NCBI GenBank assembly: GCA_964498755.1
Contig: CAZCIB010000045.1
Span: forward strand, 1 to 18,553
Direction: 5' to 3'
DNA length: 18,553 nucleotides
Origin: RZZS01 sp964498755
Lineage (GTDB): Bacteria; Pseudomonadota; Alphaproteobacteria; Micavibrionales; Micavibrionaceae
The translations under genes were made by a program, and so were the position numbers. Position 1 is the first letter of the stretch, and each line of letters starts with the position of its first letter. This document shows positions 15,500-18,553 of this stretch, one piece after another. Under the pieces are notes generated by a model, which searched no databases, was not told where the DNA came from, and saw only the letters and a program-made list of their open reading frames with translations.

Positions 15500-16069
15500 A
15501 TGACGCAACTTGTATTTCTGGATACGGAACTGACCGGGATCGGGCCGGAGCATCGCATGGTTTCCCTCGGCCTGTACAGGCCTCGGGAAGACCTTGGAAA
15601 GCTCTGGTATTTCAATCCCGGCAAAGAGTCGACCGAGCAGGCGCTTGCCATTCACGGATTGACCTCGGCTTTTCTTGCGGGGCAGCCAGATTTTGCGGAT
15701 CAGGCGCAGGAAATCCTGGATTTTATCGGCGGCGCGACCCTTATGCATCATTGCTGGCTCTGGCAGGGAACCGGTCTGGAGTCGACGGATGAGCATATGC
15801 TCAATATGGAGCTCGGTCGCGCCGGGCTTCCCGCTATTCCCCATGACCGTTGGGTTAATCTCAAAAGCGTTGCGAAAGCTCTCAGTCCTGACAGAAATTC
15901 ATTGAGCGATATGTTCGCGCGCTACAACATCGACCCCGCAGCGCGCGGCGAAAAGCATGACGCGCTGACCGATGCGCGGCTGACCGCGCGGGTTTACGAT
16001 CATTACATGAAAGATAAGGCGGCCAGGCCCGCTGTTGATCGGTTAATGACGCAGGCGTCTTTGGGGTGA
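15500..16069 (+). CDS. DnaQ-like DEDDh 3'-5' exonuclease
   Basis: A 189-residue protein of the DnaQ/oligoribonuclease superfamily that would remove nucleotides from 3' ends using two metal ions. Candidate catalytic residues are Asp8 and Glu10 (LDTELTG), Asp97 (STDEHML), His153 and Asp158 (EKHDALTDAR). The middle motif usually reads HNAxFD with five residues between His and Asp; here about eight more residues separate His84 from Asp97. It could be a stand-alone proofreading-like or RNA-trimming enzyme; no polymerase domain is attached. The start is the ATG at 15500 with only a weak Shine-Dalgarno sequence. It is divergent from the kinase gene. Confidence 0.83.
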   Translation: MTQLVFLDTELTGIGPEHRMVSLGLYRPREDLGKLWYFNPGKESTEQALAIHGLTSAFLAGQPDFADQAQEILDFIGGATLMHHCWLWQGTGLESTDEHMLNMELGRAGLPAIPHDRWVNLKSVAKALSPDRNSLSDMFARYNIDPAARGEKHDALTDARLTARVYDHYMKDKAARPAVDRLMTQASLG

Positions 16070-16090
16070 GAAATCATGCCTTCTCCTAAC

Positions 16091-16215
16091 GGCTTCGGCA
16101 GGTCTGCGCCTTTTGCTTGCCCAGCCGAAGCAGTTTAAGCCCGCCTTCGCTTCTCCGAAGCTACGGCGGGACAGCCTTCTCGTCACCGTCGCTACGCGCC
16201 GTAACTGCGAAGGCT
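16091..16215. repeat. Cluster of three hairpins after the exonuclease gene
   Basis: Stems: gcttcggc (16092-16099)/gccgaagc (16124-16131); cccgcc (16140-16145)/ggcggg (16165-16170) with cgaag pairs inside; and agccttc (16173-16179)/gaaggct (16209-16215). No T-tract follows. The cccgcc...ctacggcgggacagcc string resembles widespread intergenic repeats. From 16216 to 16427 I see no supported gene; an open frame from a GTG at 16220 to 16435 looks fortuitous. Confidence 0.6.
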
Positions 16216-16427
16216 GGCTGTGCAGGCCGTACAGAAAAAAACTGTGTCTATAACGCGGCCTGTTTTTACCGGAATTGACAATATCATTGCGTGGAATATG
16301 GCGAAAGGCTTTGTTTCTTGCAGTCTAAAGGTAGCGGTTCCGGCGGGAAAACGGACCGCTCACTGCGTAGATTTTCTCCCCATGCGCCGGTTTGAATCCG
16401 CGTCCGATTTTAACTTTCTTTATTTAA

Positions 16428-17856
16428 ATCAATGAGGCAAAGCAAAGCCGTCAGAAGGGCGGTTCAAAAGAAATTTTGAACCAGCAACATGAAGAGCTCT
16501 TTGAACCGGGGCCGCGGGGAAAGCGTGGGGCGGAGCGCGGCTGGGACATTCTGATGATGAATGCCCGCAAGCAGGCCGAAGATTACGCGAAGGCGCTTCC
16601 GTCTGATCACGACTGGCCGCCGTTTATACTTGTATGTGACGTCGGGCACGTCATCGAGGTTTACTCCGACTTCACGGGCAAAGGCCGGAATTACACGCAA
16701 TTTCCGGACAGGCAGGGTTTTCGGATTTTTCTTGAAGACTTGCGAAGCCCGGTAATCCGCGAGCGCCTTAAACTCATCTGGACAAAGCCGCACGAGCTTG
16801 AGCACTTTGGTCTGGCCAAGAGAGAAGAGGTAAAAAAACATATCCGAAGGTTTAGAAATGGCCGTGATATTACGGCTAAATCTAGGAATGCATATGTAAT
16901 TGATTTTTATGGATTATCGGAAAGGGAGGTGCGCGAAAATTATCCCGAAATTTATCAGCATCTTTTAATTGCTGTTCGTGATGCTAGAAAATCGCAATTC
17001 GAAACGTCATCTACAAAAGATGCAAAAGCTTATCTAGAAAAATGGTGGGAATTTGGTAAGCCCAGACCGGAATTACGAGAAATGACAGCTGGAATGAAGA
17101 GATGGATTGTCTCCGTTCATACAGCAAAGCACAGAGTTTTTTTCATTCATTTCCTCTGATATTCTACCTGAAAACGGCCTTGTAAGTTTTGCTTTTGATG
17201 ATCCTTTATATCTTGGCTATTTGTCGTCTAAAATTCACGTTATTTGGGCAGGAAATTCTGGAGCCACGTTAGAGGATAGGCCACGCTACATTATATCAAG
17301 ATGCTTCGACCCGTTCCCGTTTCCTGACCCGGAGGATGAAGCGCTAAAGGACTCGATCCGCGCCGCCGCCGAAGAGCTGGACGCGACGCGCAAAACTGTG
17401 CTGGAGGAGCATCCGGACCTCACCATGACCGGGCTCTATAACATTCTCGAAAAGGTCAAGGCGGGCGCGCCGCTCGATATTGCCGAGATGGACATGCGCG
17501 ACCGGGGCCGCGTTCTGATCCTTAAAGAGCTACACGAGAAAATCGATGCGCTGGTCTTTGACGCTTATGGCTGGCCGCAAGACTTGAGCGATGAGGAAAT
17601 TCTCGGGCGGCTGGTAGATCTTAACCAGGAACGCGCGGAGGAAGAGCGGCAGGGCCGGGTGCGCTGGCTGCGGCCCGAATACCAGATTCCCAAGTTCGGC
17701 GCGCCGCATGAGCAAAAACAGCAAATGGAGGCCGATTTCGGCGAAACGGAAGAAACCGCGAAAAACCGGCCATCCCGAAAGACGCCGTGGGTGCTGGGAG
17801 TGTCATTGAATTTACAGGAAAGGCTGACGTATAGTCTTTTTTTCAGGGAACAATAA
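16428..17856 (+). pseudogene. Decayed MmeI-like (type IIG/IIL) restriction-methyltransferase gene
   Basis: Fragments of a class I SAM-dependent DNA methyltransferase/restriction fusion. The part from 16434 keeps EAK (the ExK of a PD-(D/E)xK nuclease) and SRQKGGSKE, then GWDILMMNARKQAEDYAKAL and FILVCDVGHVIEVYSDF, ending near IWTKPHELE. The next residues jump directly to a target-recognition segment (FRNGRDIT, YVIDFYGLSE, WWEFGKPRPELR, TAKHRVF), so the whole methyltransferase core (the expected GxG SAM motif and NPPY/NPPF) is absent. The frame is then broken at a T7 run (17137-17143). In the other frame the protein continues (DILPENG, SSKIHVIWA, RCFDPFPFPDPE, YNILEKV, DAYGWPQDLSDEEIL, RWLRPEY) and loses homology after KTPW near 17790. 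A stop at 16425 truncates the N-terminus. The middle is AT-rich, the flanks GC-rich. Confidence 0.85.
16461..16482. repeat. Perfect 9-bp hairpin with GAAA tetraloop
   Basis: ggttcaaaa (16461-16469) pairs perfectly with ttttgaacc (16474-16482) around gaaa. It lies inside the remnant of the restriction-modification gene, where coding need not explain it. No U-tract follows. Confidence 0.6.
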
Positions 17857-17922
17857 TTAGGCAGTTCAGTTCTGTGTTGTTCTTAAATCATTCACGTTAA
17901 GCCGAAGCCATGGGACACAGGC

Positions 17923-17948
17923 GGGACATTTTGTCCTGATTTTTCTTT
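17923..17948 (+). terminator. Possible weak intrinsic terminator
   Basis: A six-pair stem gggaca (17923-17928)/tgtcct (17932-17937), including one G-T pair, with a ttt loop, followed by gatttttcttt. It lies downstream of the decayed restriction gene. The stem is short, so this is tentative. The rest of 17857-18054 is AT-rich with no gene seen. Confidence 0.35.
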
Positions 17949-18054
17949 AAAATCCCCGAGCAGCGGCAAAACAGAAAGATAATTAAGGCACAGAAAACAC
18001 TGTCTTTTTTTATCGGAACGTGTTATAAATTTTCATCAATTACATGTAGTAAAA

Positions 18055-18102
18055 GGTTTTGTAAACCGAAGGTCGGGGGTTCAAATCCCTCTTCCGGCGC
18101 CA
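18055..18102 (+). pseudogene. 3' half of a tRNA-Thr(TGT)-like gene, candidate att scar
   Basis: From 18055 the sequence reads as the right half of a tRNA. The anticodon loop is tttgtaa (anticodon TGT at 18060-18062), the 3' anticodon stem is accga (18065-18069) and the variable loop is aggtc. The T-arm is ggggg-ttcaaat-ccctc (18075-18091), the 3' acceptor strand ttccggc (18092-18098), the discriminator G and an encoded CCA (18100-18102). The 5' half (D-arm and gccggaa) is missing: upstream the 5' anticodon-stem bases aaggt pair only partly. A cggaa at 18014-18018 is about 15 nt too far away and no D-arm is visible. Three-prime tRNA halves are the usual trace of integration into tRNA genes. 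The discriminator is G rather than the common A. Confidence 0.75.
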
Positions 18103-18204
18103 TTTATAAAGATTCACTTCAATCCGCCAGCGCATGACCCCGTGCGCGCTCATGGGAGAAGAATAAAGGGAAATCTGCGCCGGGATGAATATTTACATAG
18201 TGTG

Positions 18205-18423
18205 TTATATTATATCGGCGCGTGAGAAAGGTATGCGGACGATCCGTTCAGGTTCTTGTGGGTGCGTTGCGTGATAGAAGTTCTTGCCATCTCCGTTTTT
18301 ATAGTCAAGTTCTTGTCCGGCAAAAGGCGGGCGGTGCTTGATCCCACGGGCTCTATCAATAACTTTCAAGCCTTCAGTCGCCTGACGATGAAGTTCATCT
18401 GCTAGCGCCCAAGATAAAACCAT
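18205..18423 (-). CDS. Small protein of unknown function
   Basis: A 72-residue protein (MVLSWALADELHRQATEG...) that I do not recognise. The ATG at 18423 is preceded at six bases by a strong aggagg, which favours a real gene and this start over an in-frame ATG 33 bp further upstream. It is mixed and charged, without a signal peptide, membrane helix or cysteine motif. The first 20 residues look helical; the C-terminal part (HPQEPERIVRIPFSRADII) is basic and polar. It lies just right of the tRNA half, so it may belong to an accessory region or to the chromosome beyond it. Confidence 0.55.
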   Translation of the reverse strand: MVLSWALADELHRQATEGLKVIDRARGIKHRPPFAGQELDYKNGDGKNFYHATHPQEPERIVRIPFSRADII

Positions 18424-18553
18424 TATCCGCCTCCTCTCTATGTTCAGCGTATACATAACAAACGAAAAGCATAATGTAAACAGGATAAGTTGCGAAATAC
18501 AGGGGAATCGCGTGAGCTTATGTTAAGCGGAGAGTATTTTACGCATCATGGCG

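Noticed and set aside
16250..16275. Possible third copy of the 31-bp repeat (shared acgcgg core)
   Set aside because: Only about six bases match in a row; similarity outside them is at chance level.
16220..16435. 71-codon open frame ahead of the restriction remnant
   Set aside because: GTG start without a good ribosome binding site; sequence unlike any family and not matching the missing N-terminus of the restriction gene.
17856..18054. Complete tRNA with an unusual D-arm upstream of the 3' half
   Set aside because: A cggaa at 18014-18018 could pair with the acceptor 3' strand, but the distance to the anticodon is about 15 nt too long and no D-arm sequence is present.

Overview
The window looks like a chromosomal segment of an alphaproteobacterium. 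The evidence is the aroA-cmk-rpsA gene order, a class II-like EPSP synthase, and a TIGR02300-type protein (FYDLNK motif), a family I know only from Alphaproteobacteria. Base composition is moderately GC-rich, roughly the high fifties percent by eye. A Rhodospirillales- or Micavibrio-like lineage is possible, but the sequence alone does not settle this.

Left part (1-4213): a three-hairpin palindromic repeat and a 7-bp-period tandem repeat lie ahead of aroA (shikimate pathway). aroA overlaps cmk (CMP kinase) by 4 bp. rpsA (ribosomal protein S1, six S1 domains) follows and ends in a strong intrinsic terminator. pyrD (quinone-type dihydroorotate dehydrogenase) stands alone at 4297-5340. About 630 bp with no convincing gene then carries three different repeat structures.

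Central part (5970-12690): ppa and a YhhQ-type queuosine precursor transporter overlap on the minus strand. Next come a small lipoprotein with an MliC-like domain, a stand-alone cyclic-nucleotide-binding-domain protein, a TerC-family membrane protein translationally coupled to a pirin, a VapBC toxin-antitoxin pair with an AT-rich palindrome upstream, a thiolase, and the TIGR02300 zinc-ribbon protein with a very acidic tail.

Right part (12782-18553): glmS, a uridine-kinase-like P-loop protein bracketed by an exact 31-bp direct repeat, and a DnaQ-like DEDDh exonuclease are followed by an accessory zone. This zone holds a decayed MmeI-like (type IIG/IIL) restriction-modification gene. It has lost its methyltransferase core, carries an AT-rich specificity segment inside GC-rich flanks, and is frameshifted at a T7 run. 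Next come an AT-rich spacer and the 3' half of a tRNA-Thr(TGT)-like gene ending in CCA, the typical scar of tRNA-targeted integration. A small unknown gene with a strong ribosome binding site closes the window.

Most of the window is housekeeping. The unusual signals are the right-hand accessory zone (R-M remnant plus tRNA half), the 31-bp repeat around the kinase gene, and the dense and varied intergenic palindromes. I saw no intact transposase, integrase, CRISPR array or rRNA gene, and no clear evidence of a wholly new system.
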